From: Stutzerimonas stutzeri
GTDB taxonomy: Bacteria; Pseudomonadota; Gammaproteobacteria; Pseudomonadales; Pseudomonadaceae
DNA length: 64,000 nucleotides
NCBI RefSeq assembly: GCF_002890895.1
Contig: NZ_POUL01000009.1
Span: 107,667-171,666, forward strand
Direction of reading: 5' to 3'
Positions within the stretch are counted from its first letter, which is position 1. Each line of letters begins with the position of its first letter. Below the pieces are notes generated by a model, which saw only the letters and a program-made list of their open reading frames with translations, did not search any database and was not told where the DNA came from. Made by a program: the position numbers and the translations under genes. Below are positions 36,966-45,571 of the stretch, one piece after another.

Positions 36966-39911
36966 TCAGCTGAGCCCCAGCTCACGCCAGATGCGCATCA
37001 CCGCGCGACGCTCGTCTTGAAATTGGTCCCCGCTCACAACGCCAGGCAGTTTCTGCAGTGATTGCCGGTGGGCCGCGGCGCGGTATGCCTTGTAGGCATC
37101 CTGCAGCAGCCGAACCTCATCGCCGGTCATCAACCCGGCCTGCTCCAACCCATCGAGGATGCGGATATTGTCGGTATAGCGCAGCAGTTGCGGATGCTGG
37201 TGCGACCACGCCAAAGCCGCGTATTGCACCATAAATTCGATATCCACGATACCACCGGCGTCCTGCTTGAGATTGAACTCGCTATCAGCCAGGAAGGCTT
37301 TTTCAGCGGTACCGGCACCGGTTGCACGGGTGCCAAGGTTGTCGCGCATCTTGGCGCGCATCTCGCTGACCTCACCACGCAACCGCTCAAGATCTCGCGA
37401 GCGCCCCAGCACCGAAGCCCGAACGTTCTCGAAATCTGCTGCCAGCTGAGGGCAGCCCACCAAGACCCGAGCGCGCACCAGCGCCTGATGCTCCCAGGTC
37501 CAGGCCTCCTCGCTTTGGTAGCGATTGAAGGCGCCCAGCGAGCTGACTAGCAGGCCGGAGACGCCTGACGGACGAAGGCGCATATCGACCTCGTAGAGCT
37601 GCCCCGAGGTCGTCTGGGTAGTCAGGAGATGAATGATGCGCTGCCCGAGGCGGGTATAGAACTGCGCGCCATCGATGGGTTTGGCGCCGTCGGTCTCGGC
37701 GTTCGGGTCACCGTCATGGATGAACACCAGATCCAGGTCGGAGCCGTGCCCGAGTTCAATGCCACCAACCTTGCCATAGCCCACGATGATAAAGGCCGGA
37801 TCGCACAGCGAACCGTCTGCACGCTGCGGCTGGCCGTGCCGTGCGACGGTGTGGCGCCAGGCCAGTGCCAACACCTCTTCGAGAATGGCCTCCGCGAGCC
37901 AGGTCAGGTAATCGCTGACTTTCATCAGCGGCAGCGTGCCGGCAATCTCGGATGCCGCGACACGTAAACGGTGCGCCAGCTTGAAGTGGCGCAAAGCTTC
38001 CATTTGCTGTTCGAGATCGTCTTCGGGAATGCGTGTTAGCCGCTCGCGCAGCTCGGCGGCGAGCTCTGGCGCCTGTGGCGGGCTGAACAGCCGCCCGGCA
38101 TTGAGCAGCTCGTCGAGCAGCAACGGGAAGCGGGTGATCTGCTCGGCGATCCAAGGGCTTCCGGCACAAAGCTCAAGCAGCCGCTGCAACGCGCCTGGGT
38201 TTTCAGTCAGTAGTACGAGATAAGCCGAACGCCGAGCCACTGCCTCGACCAGAGGAAGCACGCGCTCCAGCACCAGATCCGGATCGTCCTGCTCGACCGC
38301 CTGAGCCAGAAGGCGCGGGATGAAGGCATCGAGACGCTCCCGCCCCAACCGCTGCATGGTGCGCACCTGATTGCCGCTGCGCAAGGCAGCGAGTCGCTGG
38401 CAAGCGGTCTGGCCATCACGAAAACCCGCATCGCTCAACTGACGACAGGCGAATTCCTCGTCCCAGTCCTGCTCCCACAACGGCAGCCATTCGCCGCCGA
38501 CCAACGTCTCGCCTTCGGCGCTTTCGTCTTCATCGGGATCGGCAATGACCTGACGGAAATGCCAGTCAACCCGGCCGCGCCAATAGAGAAGCTGCTGGTG
38601 AAAGGCCTCCCAGTCAGCGAAGCCCATGATCAAGGCGACGCGATCACAGTCGGTCTGATTCTCCGGCAGCATCTGCGTCTGTCGATCATCGATGGCCTGC
38701 AGCGCATGTTCGGTGTAGCGCAAAAACTCATAGCCTTCGCGCAACTCTTCCACGGCAGCAGGCGGCAGATAGCCCTGCCCGGCCAGGGTTGTCAGCACCT
38801 TGAGCAAGGGGCGCTGCTGCAAGCTAAGGTCGCGCCCTCCATGGATGAGCTGGAAAGCCTGGGCGATGAACTCCACCTCGCGGATGCCACCGGAGCCCAG
38901 CTTGATGTTGGCGGCCATGCCTTTGCGCCGGACCTCTTGCTGGATCAGCTGTTTCATCGTGCGCAGCGCATCGATCGCGGAAAAATCGAGATAGCGCCGG
39001 TAAACAAAGGGCCTGAGCATTTCCAGCAATTGTTTGCCGGCGGCCTGGTCGCCTCCGACCACGCGCGCCTTGATCATGGCGTAGCGCTCCCAGTCGCGCC
39101 CCTGATCCTGGTAATACTGCTCCAGCGCATTGAAGCTCAACACCAGCGAGCCGGACGAGCCATAGGGCCGCAATCGCATGTCCACGCGAAAGACGAAACC
39201 ATCGACTGTCGGCGCGTCGAGCGCTTTGATCAGCCGCTGCCCGAGGCGAACGAAAAACTCCTGATTATCCAGAGAGCGCTTTGCCCCAACTGTCTCGCCA
39301 CCTTCTGGATAGCCAAAGATCAGGTCGATATCCGAGGACAGATTCAGTTCACGTGCGCCCAGCTTGCCCATGCCAAGCACAACCATGTGCTGGGCATCGC
39401 CGCTGCGTCGACCAGTCGGAACACCAAACTGCTCGCAGTGGCGCTCGTATAGCCACTGGTACGCCAGGTCGATACTGGCGTCAGCCATGTCGGACAGATC
39501 GCCGCAGGTTTCGGCAAGAGCAGCCTGGCGAGTCAGGTCACGCCAGATGATTCGCACCTGCTGGCGGTTGCGGAACCGCCGCAGCTGGCGAGCCAGGCTG
39601 TCCTCATCAGCGCAATCGCCAAGCAGCTCGGTGAGCGCCGCACGCATTTCACCATCCTTTAGCGATCGCTCCAGCAAGCCGCTTTCGGCCAGCTGCAGCA
39701 GCATCTCGGGATCTCGGCTAACCTGTTCGCTGACGAAGTCGCTGGCGGCGCAAACCCGACCGAAGGCCTCGCGGCGAGAGGCTGGCCATGCTGAAAACAG
39801 CTGCTCGGCCTGCTCCGATGTGTCGCGCAAGGCGTCGAGGAACGTCTCCTCAGCACGGGTGACCAAAGGTTGAAGCGACGTCGGCAGTGCAACCAGCGAT
39901 GGCAAACTCAT
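36966..39911 (-). CDS. glnE: Glutamine synthetase adenylyltransferase/adenylyl-removing enzyme
   Basis: Bifunctional enzyme of 981 residues that adenylylates and deadenylylates glutamine synthetase in response to PII. The two nucleotidyltransferase domains are visible: the N-terminal deadenylylase with LGARELNLSSDIDLIFGYPE near residue 180, and the C-terminal adenylylase with GHGSDLDLVFIHDG near residue 695, each with the Asp pair that binds metal. The helical linker and PII-binding regions lie between. The start at 39911 is where family homology begins; 32 further upstream residues are open but unlike the family. The gene ends 43 bases before ilvE. Confidence 0.96.
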   Translation of the reverse strand: MSLPSLVALPTSLQPLVTRAEETFLDALRDTSEQAEQLFSAWPASRREAFGRVCAASDFVSEQVSRDPEMLLQLAESGLLERSLKDGEMRAALTELLGDCADEDSLARQLRRFRNRQQVRIIWRDLTRQAALAETCGDLSDMADASIDLAYQWLYERHCEQFGVPTGRRSGDAQHMVVLGMGKLGARELNLSSDIDLIFGYPEGGETVGAKRSLDNQEFFVRLGQRLIKALDAPTVDGFVFRVDMRLRPYGSSGSLVLSFNALEQYYQDQGRDWERYAMIKARVVGGDQAAGKQLLEMLRPFVYRRYLDFSAIDALRTMKQLIQQEVRRKGMAANIKLGSGGIREVEFIAQAFQLIHGGRDLSLQQRPLLKVLTTLAGQGYLPPAAVEELREGYEFLRYTEHALQAIDDRQTQMLPENQTDCDRVALIMGFADWEAFHQQLLYWRGRVDWHFRQVIADPDEDESAEGETLVGGEWLPLWEQDWDEEFACRQLSDAGFRDGQTACQRLAALRSGNQVRTMQRLGRERLDAFIPRLLAQAVEQDDPDLVLERVLPLVEAVARRSAYLVLLTENPGALQRLLELCAGSPWIAEQITRFPLLLDELLNAGRLFSPPQAPELAAELRERLTRIPEDDLEQQMEALRHFKLAHRLRVAASEIAGTLPLMKVSDYLTWLAEAILEEVLALAWRHTVARHGQPQRADGSLCDPAFIIVGYGKVGGIELGHGSDLDLVFIHDGDPNAETDGAKPIDGAQFYTRLGQRIIHLLTTQTTSGQLYEVDMRLRPSGVSGLLVSSLGAFNRYQSEEAWTWEHQALVRARVLVGCPQLAADFENVRASVLGRSRDLERLRGEVSEMRAKMRDNLGTRATGAGTAEKAFLADSEFNLKQDAGGIVDIEFMVQYAALAWSHQHPQLLRYTDNIRILDGLEQAGLMTGDEVRLLQDAYKAYRAAAHRQSLQKLPGVVSGDQFQDERRAVMRIWRELGLS

Positions 39912-40009
39912 GAATGTTCCTTTGTACAAGAACGGCCAGAAGGATAGCGATAACGTCCGGAGTAGAGCCCCTGACGCCGGAGCCAGCCCGCCCGACCGAC
40001 CCGTCACAT

Positions 40010-40075
40010 TGTAGTTTTACTACGAAATACTCCAACAGGGGGCTGAATCGGCTGCGGTTTTGTAGTAAAACTACA
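40010..40075. promoter_or_regulatory. Paired inverted repeat upstream of aceE, candidate operator
   Basis: Two 14-base words that are exact reverse complements, TGTAGTTTTACTAC (40010-40023) and GTAGTAAAACTACA (40062-40075), lie 113 bases before the aceE start. Each is itself a near palindrome GTAGT-N3-ACTAC, and their centres are 51 bases apart, about five helical turns. That is the layout of a dimeric repressor binding two sites and looping the DNA, as GntR-type pyruvate dehydrogenase regulators do. I cannot name the regulator; the E. coli PdhR box is a different sequence. Confidence 0.6.
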
Positions 40076-40187
40076 GAGCCCGGCTCTACCCCCGGCACCA
40101 CATCCAAGAACATATACGCACCGGCTCACAAAGCCGGCCGCGAAGCAGGCAACCGATTCTGGAAGCCTTTCCGCCCTGGAGCAAGCC

Positions 40188-42833
40188 ATGCAAGATCTCG
40201 ATCCCGTCGAAACCCAGGAATGGCTGGACGCCCTCGAGTCAGTTCTCGACCGCGAAGGTGAAGACCGCGCCCACTATCTCATGACCCGGATGGGGGAGCT
40301 GGCAACCCGTAGCGGCACCCCGCTGCCCTACGGCATCACTACGCCGTACCGCAACACCATCCCTGTCACCCGTGAAGCGAAGATGCCCGGCGACTTGTTC
40401 ATGGAGCGTCGAATCCGCTCCCTGGTCCGCTGGAACGCGCTGGCGATGGTGATGCGTGCAAACATGAAGGACCCGGACCTGGGTGGACACATTTCCACCT
40501 TTGCCTCCAGCGCGACGCTCTATGACATCGGCTTCAACTACTTCTTCCAGGCTCCCACCGAAGAGCATGGCGGCGACCTGATCTATTACCAAGGTCACGC
40601 CTCCCCCGGCATCTATTCGCGCGCGTTCCTGGAAGGCCGCCTGAGCGAAGACCAGATGCTCAACTTCCGTCAGGAAGTGGATGGCAAGGGCCTGTCGAGC
40701 TACCCGCACCCGCACCTGATGCCGGACTTCTGGCAGTTCCCGACCGTGTCCATGGGCCTCGGGCCGATCACCGCGATCTACCAGGCGCGTTTCATGAAGT
40801 ACCTGGAAAACCGCGGATTCATTCCGAAGGGCAAGCAGCGCGTCTGGTGCTTCATCGGCGACGGCGAATGCGACGAGCCGGAAACCCTGGGTGCCATCTC
40901 CCTGGCCGGCCGTGAAAACCTCGACAACCTGGTATTCGTCATCAACTGCAACCTGCAGCGTCTCGACGGCCCGGTTCGCGGCAACAGCAAAATCATTCAG
41001 GAACTGGAAGGCGTGTTCAAAGGCGCCAACTGGAACGTCAACAAGGTCGTCTGGGGCCGCTTGTGGGACCCATTGTTCGCCGCCGACGAAGACGGCCGCA
41101 TGCAGCGCCGCATGGACGAGGCAATCGACGGGGAGTACCAGAACTACAAGGCCAAAGATGGCGCCTACGTGCGTAAACACTTCTTTGGTGCTGACCCAGA
41201 GCTGCTCAAGCGCGTCGAGAGCATGTCGGATGAGGAAGTCTGGAAGCTCAACCGCGGCGGCCACGACCCCTACAAGGTCTATGCAGCCTACCACCAGGCG
41301 GTCAACCATAAGGGTCAGCCGACGGTCATCCTGGCCAAGACCATCAAGGGCTACGGCACCGGTGCCGGTGAGGCGAAAAACATCGCCCACAACACCAAGA
41401 AAGTCGATATCGACAGCCTGAAGAAATTCCGCGATCGCTTCGACATTCCGGTCAACGATTCGCAGCTCGAAGAACTGCCGTTCTACCGGCCAGCCGAAGA
41501 CAGCGCCGAGATGCGCTACCTGCGCAAGTGCCGCGAAAAACTCGGCGGTTCGCTGCCACAGCGTCGGCCAAAGAGCTTCAGCATCCCGACGCCGCCATTG
41601 GAAACGCTCAAGGCCGTACTCGACGGCTCCGGTGATCGCGAGATTTCCACCACCATGGCCTTTGGCCGGATTCTGTCGCAACTGGTCAAAGACAAGGATC
41701 TGGGCAAGCGCATTGTGCCGATCCTCGCTGACGAGGCGCGCACCTTTGGTATGGAAGGCATGTTCCGCCAGCTGGGTATCTACTCCCCAGTGGGGCAGCT
41801 GTACGAGCCGGTCGACCGCGACCAGGTGATGTACTACCGCGAAGAGAAGGACGGCCAGATTCTTCAGGAAGGCCTGAACGAAGCCGGCGCATTTTCCTCG
41901 TTCATCGCAGCCGGTACCGCTTACAGCAACTACAACCAGCCAATGCTGCCGGTCTACATCTTCTACTCGATGTTCGGCTTCCAGCGGATCGGCGACCTGG
42001 CCTGGGCAGCGGGCGATGCGCAGACCCGCGGCTTCCTGCTGGGCGGCACCGCCGGCCGCACCACGCTAAACGGCGAAGGTCTCCAGCATGAGGACGGCCA
42101 CAGCCACATCCTCGCCAGCACCATCCCCAACTGCCGCAGCTATGACCCCACCTACGGCTATGAGCTGGCGGTGATCATGCACCACGGCATGCACGAGATG
42201 ATGGAGCTGCAGAAGAGCGTCTATTACTACATCACGGTGATGAACGAGAACTACCAGCAGCCGGCCATGCCGCAGGGTGTCGAGGAAGGCATTCTCAAAG
42301 GCATGTACCTGCTCGAAGAAGCCAAAGGCGACTTCAAGCACCGCGTGCAGCTGATGGGCTCGGGCACCATCCTGCGCGAGGTACGCGCCGCGGTGGACAT
42401 CCTAGCCAAGATGGGCGTGGGTGCCGACGTCTGGAGCGTGACCAGTTTCAACGAGCTGCGCCGCGATGGCCTGGCGGTGGACCACTGGAACCGCTTGCAC
42501 CCAACCGACGAACCCCGCAAGAGCTATGTCGAGCAGTGTCTGGAAGGCCGCGAAGGTCCGGTCATCGCCTCCACCGACTACATGAAGCTGTTCGCCGATC
42601 AGATTCGCCAGTGGATTCCGTCGCGTGAATTCCAGGTGCTGGGCACCGACGGCTTCGGCCGCAGCGACTCGCGCGCCAAGCTGCGTGACTTCTTCGAAGT
42701 CGATCGTCGCTGGGTCGCGGTCGCCGCCCTGCAGGCCCTCGCCGCTCGCGGCGCCATCGAGCGCACGGTCGTGGCCAACGCCATCACCGAGTTCGGTATC
42801 GACCCCGAGAAGCGCAATCCTCTGGATTGCTGA
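40188..42833 (+). CDS. aceE: Pyruvate dehydrogenase E1 component (homodimeric type)
   Basis: Thiamin diphosphate enzyme of 881 residues that decarboxylates pyruvate and reductively acetylates the lipoyl groups of AceF. The long single-chain form is the gamma-proteobacterial type. The TPP motif is visible as FIGDGECDEPET with NCNLQRLDGPVRGN downstream, the N-terminal peptide SVLDREGEDRAHYLM resembles the E2-binding region, and the His-rich YQGHASPGIYSRAFLEGR loop is intact. The ATG at 40188 follows GGAGCAAGCC. It is 25 bases upstream of aceF and behind the paired inverted repeat at 40010-40075. A 276-base gap separates it from divergent glnE. Confidence 0.97.
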   Translation: MQDLDPVETQEWLDALESVLDREGEDRAHYLMTRMGELATRSGTPLPYGITTPYRNTIPVTREAKMPGDLFMERRIRSLVRWNALAMVMRANMKDPDLGGHISTFASSATLYDIGFNYFFQAPTEEHGGDLIYYQGHASPGIYSRAFLEGRLSEDQMLNFRQEVDGKGLSSYPHPHLMPDFWQFPTVSMGLGPITAIYQARFMKYLENRGFIPKGKQRVWCFIGDGECDEPETLGAISLAGRENLDNLVFVINCNLQRLDGPVRGNSKIIQELEGVFKGANWNVNKVVWGRLWDPLFAADEDGRMQRRMDEAIDGEYQNYKAKDGAYVRKHFFGADPELLKRVESMSDEEVWKLNRGGHDPYKVYAAYHQAVNHKGQPTVILAKTIKGYGTGAGEAKNIAHNTKKVDIDSLKKFRDRFDIPVNDSQLEELPFYRPAEDSAEMRYLRKCREKLGGSLPQRRPKSFSIPTPPLETLKAVLDGSGDREISTTMAFGRILSQLVKDKDLGKRIVPILADEARTFGMEGMFRQLGIYSPVGQLYEPVDRDQVMYYREEKDGQILQEGLNEAGAFSSFIAAGTAYSNYNQPMLPVYIFYSMFGFQRIGDLAWAAGDAQTRGFLLGGTAGRTTLNGEGLQHEDGHSHILASTIPNCRSYDPTYGYELAVIMHHGMHEMMELQKSVYYYITVMNENYQQPAMPQGVEEGILKGMYLLEEAKGDFKHRVQLMGSGTILREVRAAVDILAKMGVGADVWSVTSFNELRRDGLAVDHWNRLHPTDEPRKSYVEQCLEGREGPVIASTDYMKLFADQIRQWIPSREFQVLGTDGFGRSDSRAKLRDFFEVDRRWVAVAALQALAARGAIERTVVANAITEFGIDPEKRNPLDC

Positions 42834-42857
42834 TGCGTGCGCACAGGAGAACCTATT

Positions 42858-44867
42858 GTGAGTGAAACCATACGCGTACCCGACATCGGCAGCGGTGAGG
42901 GTGAAGTAATCGAGTTGTTCGTCAAGGTCGGCGACCGTATCGAAGCCGACCAGAGCATCCTGACGCTCGAATCCGACAAGGCCAGCATGGAAATTCCTGC
43001 ACCCAAGGCGGGTGTGGTAAAAGCCTTGAAGGTCAAGCTCGGCGACCGCCTGAAAGAAGGCGACGAGCTGCTGGAGTTGGAAAGCGAAGACGGCCAAGCT
43101 AGCGAAGAGCCGACTCAAGCCGCCGAAGAGCCTGCGGGCGCAGCGGCCGACGGCCCGGCAGATGAAGCCGAAGATCCTACGCCAGCAGGCGACGACAACG
43201 AGTCGGCTTCCGCCGAGGAAGGCGAATCGCAAGAGATCAAGGTTCCGGACATTGGCTCTTCCGGCAAGGCCAGCGTGATCGAAATCTCAGTGAAGGCCGG
43301 TGACACCATTGCCGCCGAGCAGCCGCTGATCACCCTGGAATCCGACAAGGCGAGCATGGAGATCCCCTCCCCCGCCGCCGGCGTGGTCGAAAGCATATCG
43401 GTCAAGGTGGGCGATGAAGTCGGCACTGGCGATCTGATCTCGATTCTCAAGGGTGAGGCGGCGAGCAAGCCAGCCGCGGCCAGCCCTGCCCCCGCAGGCC
43501 AGGCACAGAGTGCACCCAAGGAAAAGCTTAGCGAGCAGGCGGCTGAAGAGCCCGCCGAAGCAGCTGTCGAATCCGTGGAGGAAGTACGGATTCCGGACAT
43601 CGGCTCCAGCGGCAGCGCCAAGGTCATTGAAGTCATGATCAAGGCCGGCGACAACGTCGAGGCTGACCAGTCGCTGATCACCCTTGAATCGGACAAGGCC
43701 AGCATGGAGATTCCCGCGCCCAAGGCTGGCGTGGTGGAGTCCCTGTCGATCAAGGTCGGTGATGATGCCAAGACCGGCGACCTGATCCTGACCCTGAAGG
43801 TGGCTGGCACAGCACCGGCGAAGAAGGCCGAAGCCAAACCGCAGGAAGCAGCCCCGCAACAGCAGGCAGTCGCGCCGAACAAGCAAGGCGTGCCTGAATC
43901 TAAAGCGGCCGCTGCCCCTGCTCCGGCCGTGAGCGGCCCAAGCAAGGCCGGCACCAAGGTACATGCCGGCCCTGCGGTCCGCATGACTGCACGGGAGTTC
44001 GGTGTCGAATTGGCCGATGTTCCTGGCACCGGGCCGAAAGGACGGATCCTCAAGGAAGACGTGCAGGCCTACGTCAAGAATATGATGCACAAGGCCAAGC
44101 AAGCGCCGGCCACGGGTGCTACCGGTGGCGCGGGCATTCCGCCGATACCGGAGGTCGATTTCAGCAAGTTTGGCGAAGTCGAAGAAGTGCCAATGACCCG
44201 GCTAATGCAGGTGGGCGCTGCCAATCTGCATCGAAGCTGGCTCAACGTCCCGCACGTGACCCAGTTCGAGTCATCCGACATCACCGAAATGGAAGCCTTC
44301 CGCGTTTCGCAAAAGGCTGTCGCCGAGAAAGCAGGCGTCAAACTGACCGTGCTGCCGCTGCTGCTCAAGGCCTGTGCACACCTGCTTAAGGAACTGCCGG
44401 AGTTCAATGCCTCGCTAGCCCCTAGCGGCAAGGCTGTGATCCGCAAGAAGTACGTGCACATCGGTTTTGCCGTCGATACGCCTGACGGCCTGCTCGTGCC
44501 GGTAATCAAGAACGTCGACCAGAAGAGCCTGTTACAACTGGCAGCCGAGGCAGCTGAGCTCGCCGAGAAGGCGCGCACCAAGAAGCTGTCGCCCGACGCC
44601 ATGCAGGGCGCCTGCTTCACCATCTCCAGCCTCGGCCACATTGGCGGCACCGGCTTCACGCCAATCGTCAACGCGCCGGAAGTGGCGATCCTCGGTGTAT
44701 CCAAGGCGACCATGCAGCCGGTGTGGGATGGCAAGGCCTTCCAGCCTCGCCTGATGTTGCCGCTGTCGCTGTCCTACGACCACCGCGTCATCAACGGCGC
44801 CGCAGCGGCGCGCTTTACCAAGCGCCTGTCCGAGCTGCTGGCGGACATCCGCACGATGCTGTTGTGA
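42858..44867 (+). CDS. aceF: Dihydrolipoamide acetyltransferase, E2 of pyruvate dehydrogenase
   Basis: Core of the pyruvate dehydrogenase complex, 669 residues. Three tandem lipoyl domains are present, each with the ESDKASMEIP motif; the lipoylated lysines are K41, K164 and K280. They are joined by Ala/Pro/Glu-rich flexible linkers. A peripheral-subunit binding domain follows (VRMTAREFGVELADVPGTGP), then the catalytic domain ending in SYDHRVINGAAAARF, where His and Asn stand in the active site as in Azotobacter. Translation starts at a GTG with AGGAGA upstream; upstream codons to the ATG at 42837 are not part of the family. A good terminator follows after 13 bases. Confidence 0.97.
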   Translation: MSETIRVPDIGSGEGEVIELFVKVGDRIEADQSILTLESDKASMEIPAPKAGVVKALKVKLGDRLKEGDELLELESEDGQASEEPTQAAEEPAGAAADGPADEAEDPTPAGDDNESASAEEGESQEIKVPDIGSSGKASVIEISVKAGDTIAAEQPLITLESDKASMEIPSPAAGVVESISVKVGDEVGTGDLISILKGEAASKPAAASPAPAGQAQSAPKEKLSEQAAEEPAEAAVESVEEVRIPDIGSSGSAKVIEVMIKAGDNVEADQSLITLESDKASMEIPAPKAGVVESLSIKVGDDAKTGDLILTLKVAGTAPAKKAEAKPQEAAPQQQAVAPNKQGVPESKAAAAPAPAVSGPSKAGTKVHAGPAVRMTAREFGVELADVPGTGPKGRILKEDVQAYVKNMMHKAKQAPATGATGGAGIPPIPEVDFSKFGEVEEVPMTRLMQVGAANLHRSWLNVPHVTQFESSDITEMEAFRVSQKAVAEKAGVKLTVLPLLLKACAHLLKELPEFNASLAPSGKAVIRKKYVHIGFAVDTPDGLLVPVIKNVDQKSLLQLAAEAAELAEKARTKKLSPDAMQGACFTISSLGHIGGTGFTPIVNAPEVAILGVSKATMQPVWDGKAFQPRLMLPLSLSYDHRVINGAAAARFTKRLSELLADIRTMLL

Positions 44868-44880
44868 TCCGATGAGTTAC

Positions 44881-44909
44881 AAAAAACCCGCCTTCAGGCG
44901 GGTTTTTTG
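44881..44909 (+). terminator. Rho-independent terminator of aceEF
   Basis: An eight-to-ten base stem (AAAAACCCGCC / GGCGGGTTTTT) with a TTCA loop and a T-rich tail, 14 bases after the aceF stop. The A run on the left also lets it serve the leftward gene that ends at 44934. Confidence 0.93.
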
Positions 44910-44933
44910 TCTGTGAGATAACGCTAAACGTCC

Positions 44934-45461
44934 TTAGCCCTTCTGCAGATTGCGGAACAGGAATGATAGCGCCTTCGCCAGCTCCTCGGCCCCCTTGGGG
45001 TCACGGAGGATGGTCAGCCATGGTTCGCCGCCCGCTGCGCCGACGAAAGTGCAGGCCACGCCTTGCGGCGGGCACTGGTACTGAATGTAGGGGTCCATGC
45101 CGAACACCGAGAACCCACGGTTACGTACAGCGACGTTGCCGGACGCATCGCGGCGCTCCTCACGAATAAGCAACTCGCCAGGCGCTCCAGCGCTGAGCTG
45201 GTATTCGAGATCCTCTGGGTTGGCTTGCCCGACTTGATAGGCCGAACGCAATCCATAGGTTTTAAGCAGCGCATTGCTGTGCGCAAGCAGGGCTTTTCGT
45301 TCGTTCTGCGTGAGATAAAGCGTCTTGAGCTCGCCCAGATAGCGGGACGATTCATCCGAGCCCAGGGTATTTGGCTCGGCAGCCTTGAGCTGTCCGCTGG
45401 TGATCAGGAAAATCGAGATTAACAGTAACTTTGATAGCCGACTTGTCAGTCCCTGCTGCAT
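44934..45461 (-). CDS. Exported protein of unknown function
   Basis: Predicted periplasmic protein of 175 residues. A signal peptide with basic start and hydrophobic core (LSKLLLISIFLITSGQLKA) ends at about residue 27 with a QLKAAEP cleavage site. The mature part has a helical YLGELKTLYLTQNERKALLA followed by a region with two Cys in YQCPPQGVACTFVG, probably a disulfide. I do not recognise a family. It converges on aceF, shares its terminator, and is divergent from dipA across 110 bases with an A+T-rich centre, a likely promoter region. Confidence 0.8.
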   Translation of the reverse strand: MQQGLTSRLSKLLLISIFLITSGQLKAAEPNTLGSDESSRYLGELKTLYLTQNERKALLAHSNALLKTYGLRSAYQVGQANPEDLEYQLSAGAPGELLIREERRDASGNVAVRNRGFSVFGMDPYIQYQCPPQGVACTFVGAAGGEPWLTILRDPKGAEELAKALSFLFRNLQKG

Positions 45462-45571
45462 GATGCACCCTTGCGGTAATTAATATTATTTAGCCATCGC
45501 CACGCCGTAGAAAGCGTCTAAGCTGCGGCTAACGAAGCGACTCCCGCAGCATACTGGAAGCAAACCGCTCG

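Noticed and set aside
40239..41681. Long leftward frame of 480 codons inside aceE
   Set aside because: Antisense shadow of a highly conserved gene; Val/Ala/His-rich without a family.
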